From an uncultured Lachnospiraceae bacterium (GTDB lineage Bacteria > Bacillota > Clostridia > Lachnospirales > Lachnospiraceae), in assembly GCA_910589105.1 (NCBI GenBank), contig CAJUST010000003.1, forward strand, positions 145,205-196,788: a stretch of DNA of 51,584 bases. The letters are read 5' to 3'. Made by a program: the position numbers and the translations under genes. Position 1 is the stretch's first letter; every line of letters starts with the position of its first letter. Below are positions 33,274 to 41,870 of this stretch, piece by piece. The notes under the pieces are model-generated. The model searched no databases and was not told where the DNA came from. It saw nothing but the letters and a program-made list of their open reading frames with translations.

Positions 33274-34593
33274 TCACAAACGTTTTTTCCAAAGAATCCA
33301 CACGGAAAGAGCGGAAGTAAACACTTGGCTTAACAGCATTCCCATCAAATAAGCCTTAATCCCATAGACTGGCAGAAGCGTATAGATAAATCCAATCCGC
33401 ATAAAGCTTCCCAGAAGATTGAGCAAAAACGGATAACCCGTCATTCCAAGCCCAAGCATAATGCTGGATAATATGGAAGACAAAAAAAGGAACGGGCAGA
33501 TATAGCTTAACATACAGATAAATTTTCCTGCAAGGGCGTTGCCAAATAAGAAACTGCCAATCCACTTTCCGGTAAATAAGAGCCCTAACGCGCAAAGAGA
33601 GCCTAAAAACAGACAGCTAAATATAGTCTGGTAAATTGCGCGGTTGATTTTTTTTGTGTCGTTTCTGCTGTCGGCTTCAGAAATCATTGGTAAAATCATA
33701 ACGGAAAGGGAATTGGTAAACACAGTCGGGAACGTTACGACGGACAGCGCCATTCCGGTCAGTACGCCGTAGATGCTTAATGCATCCGACTGGGAATATC
33801 CAAATAGGACAAGTCTCGACGGAATCAATATGGATTCAAAACTTGCAAATAAAGTCAGCGTCAGACGGTTCATGCTCAAAGGGACAGAATAGGCAAGTAA
33901 TTTTTTTGTCGGGGAAGCTACGCGGAAACCGCTTGGTTTGGCAGGCTTTTCTTTGGAAAGCAAAAGGGAAGTGGCACAGAGCAGAAACGCTCCGGCTTCT
34001 CCAAACACTAAGCCCCAAACGGCTATGGAAGCGTCAATGCTTTTTCCCTGTTCCAGTTGTATCTGATACGCAAGAAAGACAAACGCAACCCTTGTGAATT
34101 GTTCCATTAGAGAAGAAAGCGCGGGTATGCCGGCTTTCTTTTTGCCGTAGTAATACCCATGGATACAGGAATGGACGGAGGCTAACGGTATGGAATAGGC
34201 AAGTATTGGGACGAGCGGCTTGCATCGCGGCTCTAATAAAATATTTTCCGCGATAAAACCACTTTGCCGGATTAAAAGAGCCATTATGCCAACGGAAAGC
34301 ATTCCTGAGATCAGAAGGCAGATGCGAAGGAAGCGTTTTGGGGAAGCGGGATCGCGTTCCTGATATTCTGCGATAAATTTCGACAAAGCGGCGCTTAATC
34401 CTGAGACGGTAATCGCAAAGCAAATTGTGGAAATTGGAAAAATTAGCTGATAAATGCCTAGTCCTTCTGCACCGATTGTTCTCGATAAGAATATTCTATA
34501 AAAGAAACCTATGATTTTTCCAAGGATTCCGGCTATAGATAACAATAATGCGCCGGAAATAACGGGGTTTTTTAATTTTTTCGGAATCTGCAC
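33274..34593 (-). CDS. SpoVB-like oligosaccharide flippase family protein
   Basis: A 439-residue MOP-superfamily membrane protein with about 13-14 helices. The opening GALLLSIAGILGKIIGFFYRIFLSRTIGAEGLGIYQLIFP is the characteristic start of the SpoVB/YtgP group, distinct from the Wzx in the locus just upstream. Members flip lipid-linked precursors; SpoVB itself is needed for the spore cortex, and others act as lipid II flippases. It is transcribed on the opposite strand from the polysaccharide genes, has its own short divergent upstream region with the NifS gene, and is probably not part of the locus. Its precise substrate is not decided by sequence. Confidence 0.87.
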   Translation of the reverse strand: MQIPKKLKNPVISGALLLSIAGILGKIIGFFYRIFLSRTIGAEGLGIYQLIFPISTICFAITVSGLSAALSKFIAEYQERDPASPKRFLRICLLISGMLSVGIMALLIRQSGFIAENILLEPRCKPLVPILAYSIPLASVHSCIHGYYYGKKKAGIPALSSLMEQFTRVAFVFLAYQIQLEQGKSIDASIAVWGLVFGEAGAFLLCATSLLLSKEKPAKPSGFRVASPTKKLLAYSVPLSMNRLTLTLFASFESILIPSRLVLFGYSQSDALSIYGVLTGMALSVVTFPTVFTNSLSVMILPMISEADSRNDTKKINRAIYQTIFSCLFLGSLCALGLLFTGKWIGSFLFGNALAGKFICMLSYICPFLFLSSILSSIMLGLGMTGYPFLLNLLGSFMRIGFIYTLLPVYGIKAYLMGMLLSQVFTSALSVWILWKKRL

Positions 34594-34648
34594 GTAATCA
34601 CCATGAAAATCGGGGTTTTAAGCATTATATGAGAAATGGAGTGTAAAA

Positions 34649-35812
34649 ATGAGCAGAATGATTTATTTAGACCATGCGGCGACGACGAAAACTCTTACGG
34701 AAGTGACGGAAGCGATGGAGCCGTATCAGGAAATCTACTATGGGAATCCGTCTACGATTTATGAGTTTGGGGAAAAAAGCAGAGAGGCGATTGAGTCTGT
34801 GCGGGAACTGATTGCGCGGACGATTCATGCAAGGCCGGAAGAAATATTTTTTACGTCAGGCGGTACGGAATCGGATAACTGGGCGTTAAAAGAAGCTGTC
34901 CATCTTTACGAGCGGATGCACAATGGAAGAAAAGGGCATATCCTGACAACTCCGGTTGAGCATCATGCGATTTTAAATAGCTGCATGGAATTGGCCGAGA
35001 TGAACTGTGGATTTTCTTATTTACAAGTGGACGAGAGTGGAAGGGTTTATCTGCCCGCAGTGGAGGAGTGCGTTATGGGGCAGGAAAACGCCTGTTTGAT
35101 GTCAGTGATGTATGCGAACAATGAGATCGGGACTGTAGAGCCGATTGAGGAGCTTGGAAGGATTGCAAGGAAATGCCAGTTAATTTTCCATACGGACGCT
35201 GTTCAGGCATATGGGCATTTGCCGATTCATGTGCAAAGAGAGCATATTGATATGTTAAGCGCAAGCGCGCATAAATTTGGCGGGCCAAAGGGCGTAGGGT
35301 TTTTGTATATCCGAAATGACATTAACCTTCCGGCGTTTGTCCATGGCGGGGCGCAAGAAAGCAACCGACGGGCAGGGACGGAAAATGTGCCGGGGATTGT
35401 CGGCATGGGAAAGGCGGCGGAGCTGGCGCACCGCAGAATGAAAATGGAAAACCGCCGCACGAAATATCTGCGGGATTATCTGGTCTATAGGGTTTTGCAT
35501 GAAATTCCAGATGTAATTTTAACAGGCAGCAGGCAGTTCCGTTTATCAAATAATGCAAGTTTTTGTTTTAAAGGGATTACAGGTGAAGCGGCGGCGATCC
35601 TTTTGGACACACAAGGAATCTGCGTATCGTCCGGTTCGGCGTGTTCCACCGGAAGTTTGGAAGATTCGCATGTGCTTTCTGCGATTGGCCTTGAAAGCGA
35701 ATGGGCCAGAGGGGCAGTCCGTATTACGCTTGGCGCAGAAAATACAAAGGAGGAGATGGAGTATACAGTGGAAAAATTAAAAATGGTGATTGCGGATATG
35801 AGAAATATTTAA
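34649..35812 (+). CDS. Cysteine desulfurase (NifS/IscS family)
   Basis: A 387-residue PLP enzyme that removes sulfur from cysteine as an enzyme-bound persulfide. It begins MIYLDHAATTKTLTEV, the usual start. It shows FTSGGTESDNWALK near residue 70, TPVEHHAIL near residue 103, the PLP lysine in SASAHKFGGPKG near residue 207 and the persulfide-forming cysteine in SSGSACSTGSLEDSHVL near residue 332. No scaffold (IscU/SufU) gene is next to it. mnmA lies two genes downstream, as in Bacillus where the desulfurase YrvO is paired with MnmA, so sulfur supply for tRNA 2-thiouridine is the most likely job. GGAGTG precedes the ATG. Confidence 0.92.
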   Translation: MSRMIYLDHAATTKTLTEVTEAMEPYQEIYYGNPSTIYEFGEKSREAIESVRELIARTIHARPEEIFFTSGGTESDNWALKEAVHLYERMHNGRKGHILTTPVEHHAILNSCMELAEMNCGFSYLQVDESGRVYLPAVEECVMGQENACLMSVMYANNEIGTVEPIEELGRIARKCQLIFHTDAVQAYGHLPIHVQREHIDMLSASAHKFGGPKGVGFLYIRNDINLPAFVHGGAQESNRRAGTENVPGIVGMGKAAELAHRRMKMENRRTKYLRDYLVYRVLHEIPDVILTGSRQFRLSNNASFCFKGITGEAAAILLDTQGICVSSGSACSTGSLEDSHVLSAIGLESEWARGAVRITLGAENTKEEMEYTVEKLKMVIADMRNI

Positions 35813-35861
35813 TGCGGTTTCTAGGGAATGACAGGGCAGGAAATGCAGGGCATATGCAATC

Positions 35862-35894
35862 ATTTCGTGACTTGAATATGTGATAATTTCGTGA
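35862..35894 (+). repeat. Direct repeat ATTTCGTGA upstream of the DUF1810-mnmA promoter
   Basis: ATTTCGTGA occurs exactly at 35862-35870 and 35886-35894, 24 bases apart (just over two helical turns), each followed by a similar T-rich TTGA. The pair ends six bases upstream of the -35 box and could bind a regulator. No known regulator motif was recognised. Confidence 0.45.
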
Positions 35895-35900
35895 TTTTGA

Positions 35901-35929
35901 TTGAAGTGGAAGCAGTTTCACGTTATAAT
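35901..35929 (+). promoter_or_regulatory. Promoter of DUF1810-mnmA
   Basis: TTGAAG at 35901-35906 and a perfect TATAAT at 35924-35929 are separated by 17 bases, 35 bases before the DUF1810 start codon. The -35 box overlaps an in-frame TTG, which supports the later ATG as the true start. Confidence 0.8.
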
Positions 35930-35963
35930 AACTGGAACATATAGAGATGGGAAGGTTTTTAAT

Positions 35964-36407
35964 ATGAATGACAGATTAGAACGGTTCCGGGAGGTGCAGG
36001 AGAGGGACTATGAAACAGCTTTTATGGAGATACGCTCAGGAAAGAAAACAAGTCATTGGATGTGGTATATGTTTCCGCAGATTGCCGGGCTTGGCAGGAG
36101 CGAAATAGCAAAATATTATGAAATTTCAGATCTAAATGAGGCGGCAGACTATATAGAAGATCCATTTCTTGGAGGAAATTTAATCAAACTTACACAGGCG
36201 CTTTTGGAATTGGATACAGACAATGCGGGCGATGTAATGGGGTGGCCGGATAATATGAAACTAAAATCCTCAATGACGTTATTTGCATTGGCAAAACCGG
36301 ATTGCGGCGTATTTGAAAAAGCGCTGGATAAGTTTTTTCATGGGGAAAAAGATCAAAATACAATAGAAATTTTAAATGGGCAGTTAGAGAGGAATGCAAA
36401 TGAGTAG
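35964..36407 (+). CDS. DUF1810 family protein
   Basis: A 147-residue soluble protein matching the DUF1810 pattern: LERFREVQERDYETAFMEIRSGKKTSHWMWYMFPQ is interrupted only slightly from the family consensus (with the H-W-x-W-x-x-P core near residue 30). IAKYYEISDLNEAADYI follows near residue 55 and LKSSMTLFALAKPDC near residue 100. Bacterial members such as E. coli YbeU-unrelated DUF1810 proteins have no settled function. The start is fixed by a GGGAAGG and the promoter. It overlaps mnmA by 8 bases, so the two are translationally coupled, but no tRNA role is known. Confidence 0.85.
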   Translation: MNDRLERFREVQERDYETAFMEIRSGKKTSHWMWYMFPQIAGLGRSEIAKYYEISDLNEAADYIEDPFLGGNLIKLTQALLELDTDNAGDVMGWPDNMKLKSSMTLFALAKPDCGVFEKALDKFFHGEKDQNTIEILNGQLERNANE

Positions 36408-37446
36408 AAAAAAAGTTTTGGTAGGCATGTCCGGCGGAGTGGATTCCTCAGCAGCGGCATGGATTTTAAAAGAGCAGGGGTATGACGTAATCGGCGCGCA
36501 TATGCAGCTTTGGCAGGAGCAAAAGAATGCGTCTTCTTCTGAAGACGCAAAAAGGGTGGCTGAAGAAATTGGGATTCCGTTTTATGTTTTGAAATTTGAA
36601 ACGGAATTTAAGCAAAAGGTGGTCGACTATTTTGTTGGGGAGTATATTTGCGGCAGAACGCCAAATCCCTGTATTGCCTGCAACCGTTTTGTCAAATGGG
36701 AAGCCCTTTTACAGCGGGGCAGGGAACTGGGCGCGGACTATATTGCAACGGGGCATTACGCAAGAATACAAAAAAGGGAAAACGGCAGGTATGCAGTGAC
36801 AGCGTCAAAGACAGCCGTCAAAGACCAGACTTATGCGCTGTACCGTCTCACTCAGGAACAACTTGCGCATACCATAATGCCAATCGGTGAATATACAAAA
36901 GAAGAAGTCCGCTCCATTGCGGCAAAAATCGGGTTAAAAACAGCGGACAAGCCGGACAGTCAGGAAATCTGTTTTATTCCGGATCATGATTATGCAGGTT
37001 TTATTCTGCGGCAGGCCAAGGAAAAAGTCCCGGAGCATGGCAATTTCGTTACGGCGGACGGAGAAATTTTAGGGCGGCATAAAGGGATTATCCATTATAC
37101 CATTGGACAGCGGAAAGGCTTAAACCTTGCAATGGGAAGGCCTGTATTTGTGACGGAAATCCGGCGGGCAGAGAATGAAGTCGTCATTGGGGAAGCGGAA
37201 GACGTGTTTACAAAAGAATTTGTGGCGGGAAATATAAATTTTATGGGCATAGAAAAAATAGAAGACGGTATGCGGTTTCGGACGAAAATCCGTTATGCGC
37301 ACGGCGGGGCTATGGCAACGCTGTACAAAGAAAAGGACAAGAACATAAGGTTTGTTTTTGATGAAAAACAGCGCGCCATTACGTCAGGGCAGTCCGCCGT
37401 TTTTTATGACGGGGACTGCGTGGCAGGCGGCGGGGTAATTTTATAA
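36400..37446 (+). CDS. mnmA: tRNA 2-thiouridine(34) synthase MnmA
   Basis: MnmA adenylates U34 of the Lys, Glu and Gln tRNAs and inserts sulfur, which stabilises codon reading. The 348-residue protein shows the PP-loop GMSGGVDSSAAAW near residue 8, the first catalytic cysteine in NPCIACNRFVKW near residue 90, DQTYALYRLTQEQL near residue 140, and the second cysteine in DSQEICFIPD near residue 190. The C-terminal beta-barrel starts near HKGIIHYTIGQRKGL. ATG 36400 is preferred over 36394 because GAGAGGA is too close to the latter. Its last 43 bases overlap the 3' end of the reverse-strand phosphatase gene. Confidence 0.95.
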   Translation: MSRKKVLVGMSGGVDSSAAAWILKEQGYDVIGAHMQLWQEQKNASSSEDAKRVAEEIGIPFYVLKFETEFKQKVVDYFVGEYICGRTPNPCIACNRFVKWEALLQRGRELGADYIATGHYARIQKRENGRYAVTASKTAVKDQTYALYRLTQEQLAHTIMPIGEYTKEEVRSIAAKIGLKTADKPDSQEICFIPDHDYAGFILRQAKEKVPEHGNFVTADGEILGRHKGIIHYTIGQRKGLNLAMGRPVFVTEIRRAENEVVIGEAEDVFTKEFVAGNINFMGIEKIEDGMRFRTKIRYAHGGAMATLYKEKDKNIRFVFDEKQRAITSGQSAVFYDGDCVAGGGVIL

Positions 37447-38231
37447 AAAACTGGGTTCCGTTTTTTAAAAACCGTGTAATGCGTAAATCCGGCGTCCGTC
37501 AAGATCTGGTATAATTTATGGTAATCATAGGCGACATGCTCTTTGGCGTGCGCGTCGGAACCCAGCGTTAAAATTTCCCCGCCAAGTGCACGGTAGCGCT
37601 GTAAAACGTCTTCTGTGGGATGCGGATGTCCTAACCCATACTTAAAACCTGCCATATTCAGCTCAATTCCCTTGCCTTTTGCGATTAAAGCCTTTAGAAT
37701 TTCATCAAGGATCGCATGGTATTTTTCATAGGAATAACAGGCGTTTTTATTTGGGCCATACCGCACGACATAATCAATATGGCCGTATACGTCAAAATCC
37801 TCAAAAATTGAAATATTTTCTAAAATTGATTCAAAATACTCCATATACGCTTCTTCTTCTGTTTTTCCCTGATAAAATTCAGGATAATAGGGGTCAAACC
37901 GATGAACGACATGCGAAGAAGCGATCACTTGGTCGAAACAGCCTTTTGTAAGGAAATCTTCATATGTTTGTTTCAGATGCGGCTGCAGCCCAAGTTCTAC
38001 GCCAATGTGAATGGAAAGTTTTTCTTGGTATGTTTCCGATAATTTGCCTAAAACCCTAAAATACGCATCGGGGTCAAATTGAAATGAGACAGGCCCGGGA
38101 TAATCATAATCAATATGATCCGTAAAGCAAATTCCGGTAAGCCCTTTATCAATGGCGGCTAAAATCATGTCTTCCGGCTCTGCCTCGCTGTCGCCGGAAA
38201 ATTTACAGTGCATATGTGTGTCCCAGTACAT
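37404..38231 (-). CDS. PHP-family histidinol-phosphatase
   Basis: A 275-residue metal-dependent phosphatase of the PHP type (HisJ/HisK), which removes phosphate from L-histidinol phosphate. Metal ligands are visible: DTHMHCKFSGDS at the N-terminus, FTDHIDYD near residue 37, the glutamate in IGVELGLQPH near residue 78, IASSHVVH near residue 103, DVYGHIDYVVRY near residue 150 and LGSDAHAKEHV near residue 224. No other histidine genes are nearby, so the exact substrate is by family only. It lies 17 bases after a HAD hydrolase gene on the same strand, probably one transcript. Its 3' end overlaps mnmA by 43 bases tail to tail. Confidence 0.85.
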   Translation of the reverse strand: MYWDTHMHCKFSGDSEAEPEDMILAAIDKGLTGICFTDHIDYDYPGPVSFQFDPDAYFRVLGKLSETYQEKLSIHIGVELGLQPHLKQTYEDFLTKGCFDQVIASSHVVHRFDPYYPEFYQGKTEEEAYMEYFESILENISIFEDFDVYGHIDYVVRYGPNKNACYSYEKYHAILDEILKALIAKGKGIELNMAGFKYGLGHPHPTEDVLQRYRALGGEILTLGSDAHAKEHVAYDYHKLYQILTDAGFTHYTVFKKRNPVFYKITPPPATQSPS

Positions 38232-38248
38232 AGTAACTCCTTTTTGCT

Positions 38249-39088
38249 TTATTTTAAAAATCCGGCAATGACGCGGCCGACGCCGTCATGATCACAGTCC
38301 GCCGTTACAAAATCACAAACCGACTTAATTTCTTCTTCCGCATTTTCCATTGCTACGGAATATCCGGCGGCTTTTAAAATATCCAAATCATTTTCGCTGT
38401 CCCCACAAGCCATGGACTGTCCGATCGGAATCTTTAGGTAATCGCAGAGAAATTGAAGCCCTGTCCCTTTTGTCACGCCTGCCTTTGTGCACTCCAGATT
38501 ATGGTATCCTCCGCAGACCACGTTTAAGTGTGGCTGGCTTAACAAAAATTCTTTCGTTTCTTCTCTGTCAATAAACGTCCCGTCCGTTTCCGGCTCAAAC
38601 GTCAAAGACAGTTTTTGTAAAGTAAGATGATGTCCGGTTAAAAAGGCGGCAAGGTCAGGGACTTGGTTTCTGGTGGTTAATACATAATTTTTCACGGATT
38701 CCGGTAAAATGGAATGGCGGATAATGTCAAATGAAGCATTCTGCGTGTAAGCGTCCCCATGGATAAACGCATCCAGATGCAAATGCCATTGACGCAGATC
38801 CCGGCAGAGTTTTGCGGCAGGCTCTGTTTCAAACCCATCTTCATGCAGGCATCGTTTATCAGAAATCCGGTAAACGCCGGCTCCATTTGCCGTGATCGCA
38901 TAGGAAATCCCAAGTTCCTTAGCCACATCAAACGGCAGTCCGGAAAACGGCCTTCCGCTTGAAATTACAACGGCAATTCCTGCGGCTTTTGCAAGCCGGA
39001 TTTGTTCTTTTGTAAATGGCGTAACCTCTCCGTCGCGTGAAAACAAAGTCCCATCTAAATCCAAAGCAATTATTTTTGGCGTAAACAT
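38249..39088 (-). CDS. Cof-type HAD family hydrolase
   Basis: A 279-residue sugar-phosphate-phosphatase-like protein. The catalytic IIALDLDGTLFSRDGEV lies at the N-terminus, with the nucleophile and general-acid aspartates. Motif II is VVISSGRPFSGL near residue 40, and motifs III/IV are the lysine in GVTKGTGLQFL near residue 200 and ACGDSENDLDILKAAG near residue 225, followed by the common C-terminal YSVAMENAEEEIK. The C2B cap is of Cof type. The start at 39088 is set by AGGAGGG six bases upstream. Substrate is unknown; family members act on small phosphates. Transcribed with the PHP phosphatase. Confidence 0.9.
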   Translation of the reverse strand: MFTPKIIALDLDGTLFSRDGEVTPFTKEQIRLAKAAGIAVVISSGRPFSGLPFDVAKELGISYAITANGAGVYRISDKRCLHEDGFETEPAAKLCRDLRQWHLHLDAFIHGDAYTQNASFDIIRHSILPESVKNYVLTTRNQVPDLAAFLTGHHLTLQKLSLTFEPETDGTFIDREETKEFLLSQPHLNVVCGGYHNLECTKAGVTKGTGLQFLCDYLKIPIGQSMACGDSENDLDILKAAGYSVAMENAEEEIKSVCDFVTADCDHDGVGRVIAGFLK

Positions 39089-39203
39089 GGCAGCCCTCCT
39101 TATTATATTTCGGAAAGTATACCATAAAACCCATATGCCGTCCACCTGTTACGGCAGAAATCCAAATATAGGATAAAATTTTTACAAACTGTAAGGGAAA
39201 GAC

Positions 39204-39232
39204 TTGTTTTTTTAGAATAAATTGGTTAAAAT
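39204..39232 (+). promoter_or_regulatory. Promoter of gap
   Basis: TTGTTT at 39204-39209 and TAAAAT at 39227-39232 are separated by 17 bases, 57 bases upstream of the gap start codon. Confidence 0.75.
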
Positions 39233-39241
39233 AGAAACAGG

Positions 39242-39258
39242 TTGGGTGATCATCCCAA
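39242..39258 (+). promoter_or_regulatory. Inverted repeat at the predicted transcription start of gap
   Basis: TTGGG and CCCAA arms flank TGATCAT, 9 bases after the -10 box. It could be a repressor operator or a short 5' hairpin that protects the mRNA. It does not match the CggR operator pattern I know. Confidence 0.4.
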
Positions 39259-39289
39259 AAATTTTAATATTTCTAGGAGGAATAAAGAC

Positions 39290-40306
39290 ATGGCAGTAAG
39301 AGTAGCAATCAATGGATTTGGCCGTATTGGCCGTCTGGCATTCAGACAGATGTTTGGCGCAGAAGGATATGAAGTAGTGGCAATCAACGATTTAACAAGC
39401 CCGAAGATGTTGGCGCACTTGTTAAAATATGATTCTTCTCAGGGCAAATATGAATTAGCAGACAAAGTAACTGCTGGAGAAGGTTCCATTACTGTTGATG
39501 GACAGGAAATCAAAATCTACGCATTTCCGGATGCAAACAACTGTCCTTGGGGCGAGTTAAAAGTAGACGTTGTATTAGAGTGCTCCGGATTCTATACAAG
39601 CAAAGAGAAAGCGCAGGCCCATATCAACGCAGGCGCTCGTAAAGTTGTTATTTCAGCTCCGGCAGGAAGCGATCTTCCTACCGTTGTATTCAATACCAAC
39701 CACGAGACGTTAAAAGCAGAAGACACAATTATTTCTGCAGCTTCCTGTACTACAAACTGCTTGGCTCCTATGGCAGATGCATTAAATAAATATGCGCCAA
39801 TCCAGTCTGGAATCATGGTAACAATCCATGCTTACACAGGCGATCAGATGACTCTTGACGGACCGCAGAGAAAAGGCGATCTGAGACGTTCCCGCGCAGC
39901 TGCAGTGAATATCGTTCCAAACAGCACAGGCGCAGCAAAAGCGATCGGGCTTGTTATTCCTGAGTTAAATGGGAAATTAATCGGTTCCGCGCAGCGTGTT
40001 CCGACTCCGACAGGATCTACCACAATCTTAACCGCAGTTGTAAACAAAGCTGACGTTACCGTAGAAGGCATCAACGCAGCGATGAAAGCAGCCGCAAACG
40101 AATCTTTTGGATACAACGAAGATGAAATCGTATCTTCCGACATTGTTGGAATGAAATTCGGTTCCTTATTCGATGCAACTCAGACAATGGTAAGCAAAGT
40201 ATCTGACGACCAGTATGAAGTTCAGGTTGTTTCATGGTATGACAATGAGAACAGCTATACATCACAGATGGTTCGTACAATCAAATACTTCTCAGAGTTA
40301 GCATAA
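39290..40306 (+). CDS. gap: Glyceraldehyde-3-phosphate dehydrogenase, type I
   Basis: This NAD-dependent enzyme makes 1,3-bisphosphoglycerate in glycolysis. The 338-residue protein begins VRVAINGFGRIGRLAFRQM. It contains the active-site ISAASCTTNCLAPMADAL near residue 152 with the catalytic cysteine, the histidine in IMVTIHAYTGDQMT near residue 180, RRSRAAAVNIVPNSTGAAKA near residue 200, and the C-terminal SWYDNENSYTSQMVRT. AGGAGG lies at correct spacing for ATG 39290. It has its own strong promoter and is followed by a structured 220-base gap ending in a terminator-like hairpin before pgk. Codon use looks optimised, as for a highly expressed gene. Confidence 0.98.
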   Translation: MAVRVAINGFGRIGRLAFRQMFGAEGYEVVAINDLTSPKMLAHLLKYDSSQGKYELADKVTAGEGSITVDGQEIKIYAFPDANNCPWGELKVDVVLECSGFYTSKEKAQAHINAGARKVVISAPAGSDLPTVVFNTNHETLKAEDTIISAASCTTNCLAPMADALNKYAPIQSGIMVTIHAYTGDQMTLDGPQRKGDLRRSRAAAVNIVPNSTGAAKAIGLVIPELNGKLIGSAQRVPTPTGSTTILTAVVNKADVTVEGINAAMKAAANESFGYNEDEIVSSDIVGMKFGSLFDATQTMVSKVSDDQYEVQVVSWYDNENSYTSQMVRTIKYFSELA

Positions 40307-40319
40307 TTGAATTTATGGC

Positions 40320-40454
40320 AAAACACGCATGGCAGACTGCTTTTTGGAAAGACAGGCTGTTTTGGGCGTGTGAAAGACTCACTGTAGGTGGAAAAGCGAA
40401 GTGGGCCGCAGGCTTTGTTTGCGAAACACAGCCGTATATTTACAGCAAAGACTC
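40320..40454 (+). other. Structured region between gap and pgk
   Basis: No gene is supported here. Complementary arms ACACGC/GCGTGT (about 40323 and 40365) and GGCTTTGTTT/AAACACAGCC (40411-40433, one mismatch) suggest a folded RNA segment between the two glycolytic genes. It ends in the terminator-like hairpin that follows. I do not recognise a known riboswitch. Confidence 0.35.
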
Positions 40455-40497
40455 AACAAGGGTCCGGTCAATTTGGGCCGGATCCTTGTTTCTATTT
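40455..40497 (+). terminator. Terminator-like hairpin upstream of pgk
   Basis: AACAAGGGTCCGG pairs with CCGGATCCTTGTT (one G-U pair) around a 10-base loop and is followed by a T-rich run. It lies 37 bases before the pgk start, so it can end most gap transcripts or act as an attenuator for pgk. Confidence 0.7.
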
Positions 40498-40526
40498 CTA
40501 TTCGAATATTAAGGAGGAAATCACCC

Positions 40527-41735
40527 ATGTCATTAAATAAAAAATCAGTAGATGATATTAGCGTAGCAGGGAAACGCGTACTTTGCAGATGCGATTTCAA
40601 TGTGCCTTTAAAAGAAGGCAAAATCACAGATGAAAACCGTCTGGTGGCAGCGCTTCCAACGATTAAAAAATTAATTGCGGACGGCGGAAAAGTAATTCTC
40701 TGCTCCCATTTAGGAAAGCCGAAAGGAGAGCCGAAACCGGAATTGTCCTTGGCTCCGGTAGCTGCAAGGCTGACCGAATTGTTAGGGCAGGAAGTAAAAT
40801 TTGCGGCAGATCCGGAAGTGGTTGGCCCGAACGCAAAAGCGGCAGTGGAAGCAATGAAAGACGGCGAAGTAATCCTTTTGGAAAACACACGTTACAGAAT
40901 CGAAGAAACGAAGAATGGCGAAGCATTCTCCAAAGAACTTGCTTCTTTATGCGATGTTTTTGTAAATGACGCATTTGGAACCGCCCACAGGGCGCATTGC
41001 TCAAATGTCGGCGTTGCGGAATTGGCAGAAACTGCAGTGGTCGGATACTTAATGCAGAAAGAAATTGATTTCCTTGGAAACGCTGTGGAAAATCCGGTAA
41101 GGCCGTTCGTAGCTATCTTAGGCGGAGCGAAAGTTGCGGATAAATTAAATGTAATTTCGAATTTGTTAGAGAAATGCGACACTTTAATTATCGGCGGCGG
41201 CATGGCGTACACGTTCTTAAAAGCGCAGGGATATGAAATCGGAAATTCTTTAGTGGACGACAGCAAGATTGACTACTGTAAGGAAATGATTGCAAAAGCG
41301 GAAAAACTTGGCAAAAAGCTGTTGCTTCCAGTGGATTCTGTAACCGTGGCAGCTTTCCCGAACCCGATTGATGCGGAAATTGAAGTGGAAACTTACCCAG
41401 TGGAAAATATGCCGGCGGACAAAGAGGGCTGTGACATTGGGCCAAAAACAGCGGAAATGTATGCAGATGCAGTAAAATCCGCAAAGACCGTTGTATGGAA
41501 CGGACCGATGGGCGTATTTGAAAATCCGGTTCTTGCAAAAGGAACGATTGCAGTGGCAAAAGCATTGGCGGAAACCGATGCGACAACCATTATTGGCGGC
41601 GGGGATTCCGCAGCGGCAGTCAATCAGTTGGGATTTGGCGATAAGATGAGCCATATTTCCACAGGCGGCGGCGCATCTTTGGAATTTTTAGAAGGAAAAG
41701 AACTGCCGGGCGTAGCGGCTGCAAACGATCGTTAA
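40527..41735 (+). CDS. pgk: Phosphoglycerate kinase
   Basis: Pgk transfers phosphate from 1,3-bisphosphoglycerate to ADP. At 402 residues it has the normal length. Visible motifs are VLCRCDFNVPLKEGKITDENR near residue 20 (substrate binding), LCSHLGKPKGE near residue 60, FVNDAFGTAHRAHCS near residue 150, ILGGAKVADKLNVI near residue 195, and the nucleotide-binding VVWNGPMGVFE and GGGDSAAAVNQLG near residues 325 and 360. AAGGAGG precedes the ATG. It follows gap and precedes tpiA in the usual glycolytic order. Confidence 0.98.
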   Translation: MSLNKKSVDDISVAGKRVLCRCDFNVPLKEGKITDENRLVAALPTIKKLIADGGKVILCSHLGKPKGEPKPELSLAPVAARLTELLGQEVKFAADPEVVGPNAKAAVEAMKDGEVILLENTRYRIEETKNGEAFSKELASLCDVFVNDAFGTAHRAHCSNVGVAELAETAVVGYLMQKEIDFLGNAVENPVRPFVAILGGAKVADKLNVISNLLEKCDTLIIGGGMAYTFLKAQGYEIGNSLVDDSKIDYCKEMIAKAEKLGKKLLLPVDSVTVAAFPNPIDAEIEVETYPVENMPADKEGCDIGPKTAEMYADAVKSAKTVVWNGPMGVFENPVLAKGTIAVAKALAETDATTIIGGGDSAAAVNQLGFGDKMSHISTGGGASLEFLEGKELPGVAAANDR

Positions 41736-41870
41736 GACGTTTACAGGCAAAAGCGATAGTTTGTGGAAACAGTATGAAAAATAGTTTCAAGGAACAAGCG
41801 GGCATGGCGCCTATTAGGGAGGCGGCATGGGATTCGCTTTGTTGCAGAGAGAAAAGGAGAATAAAGTAAG

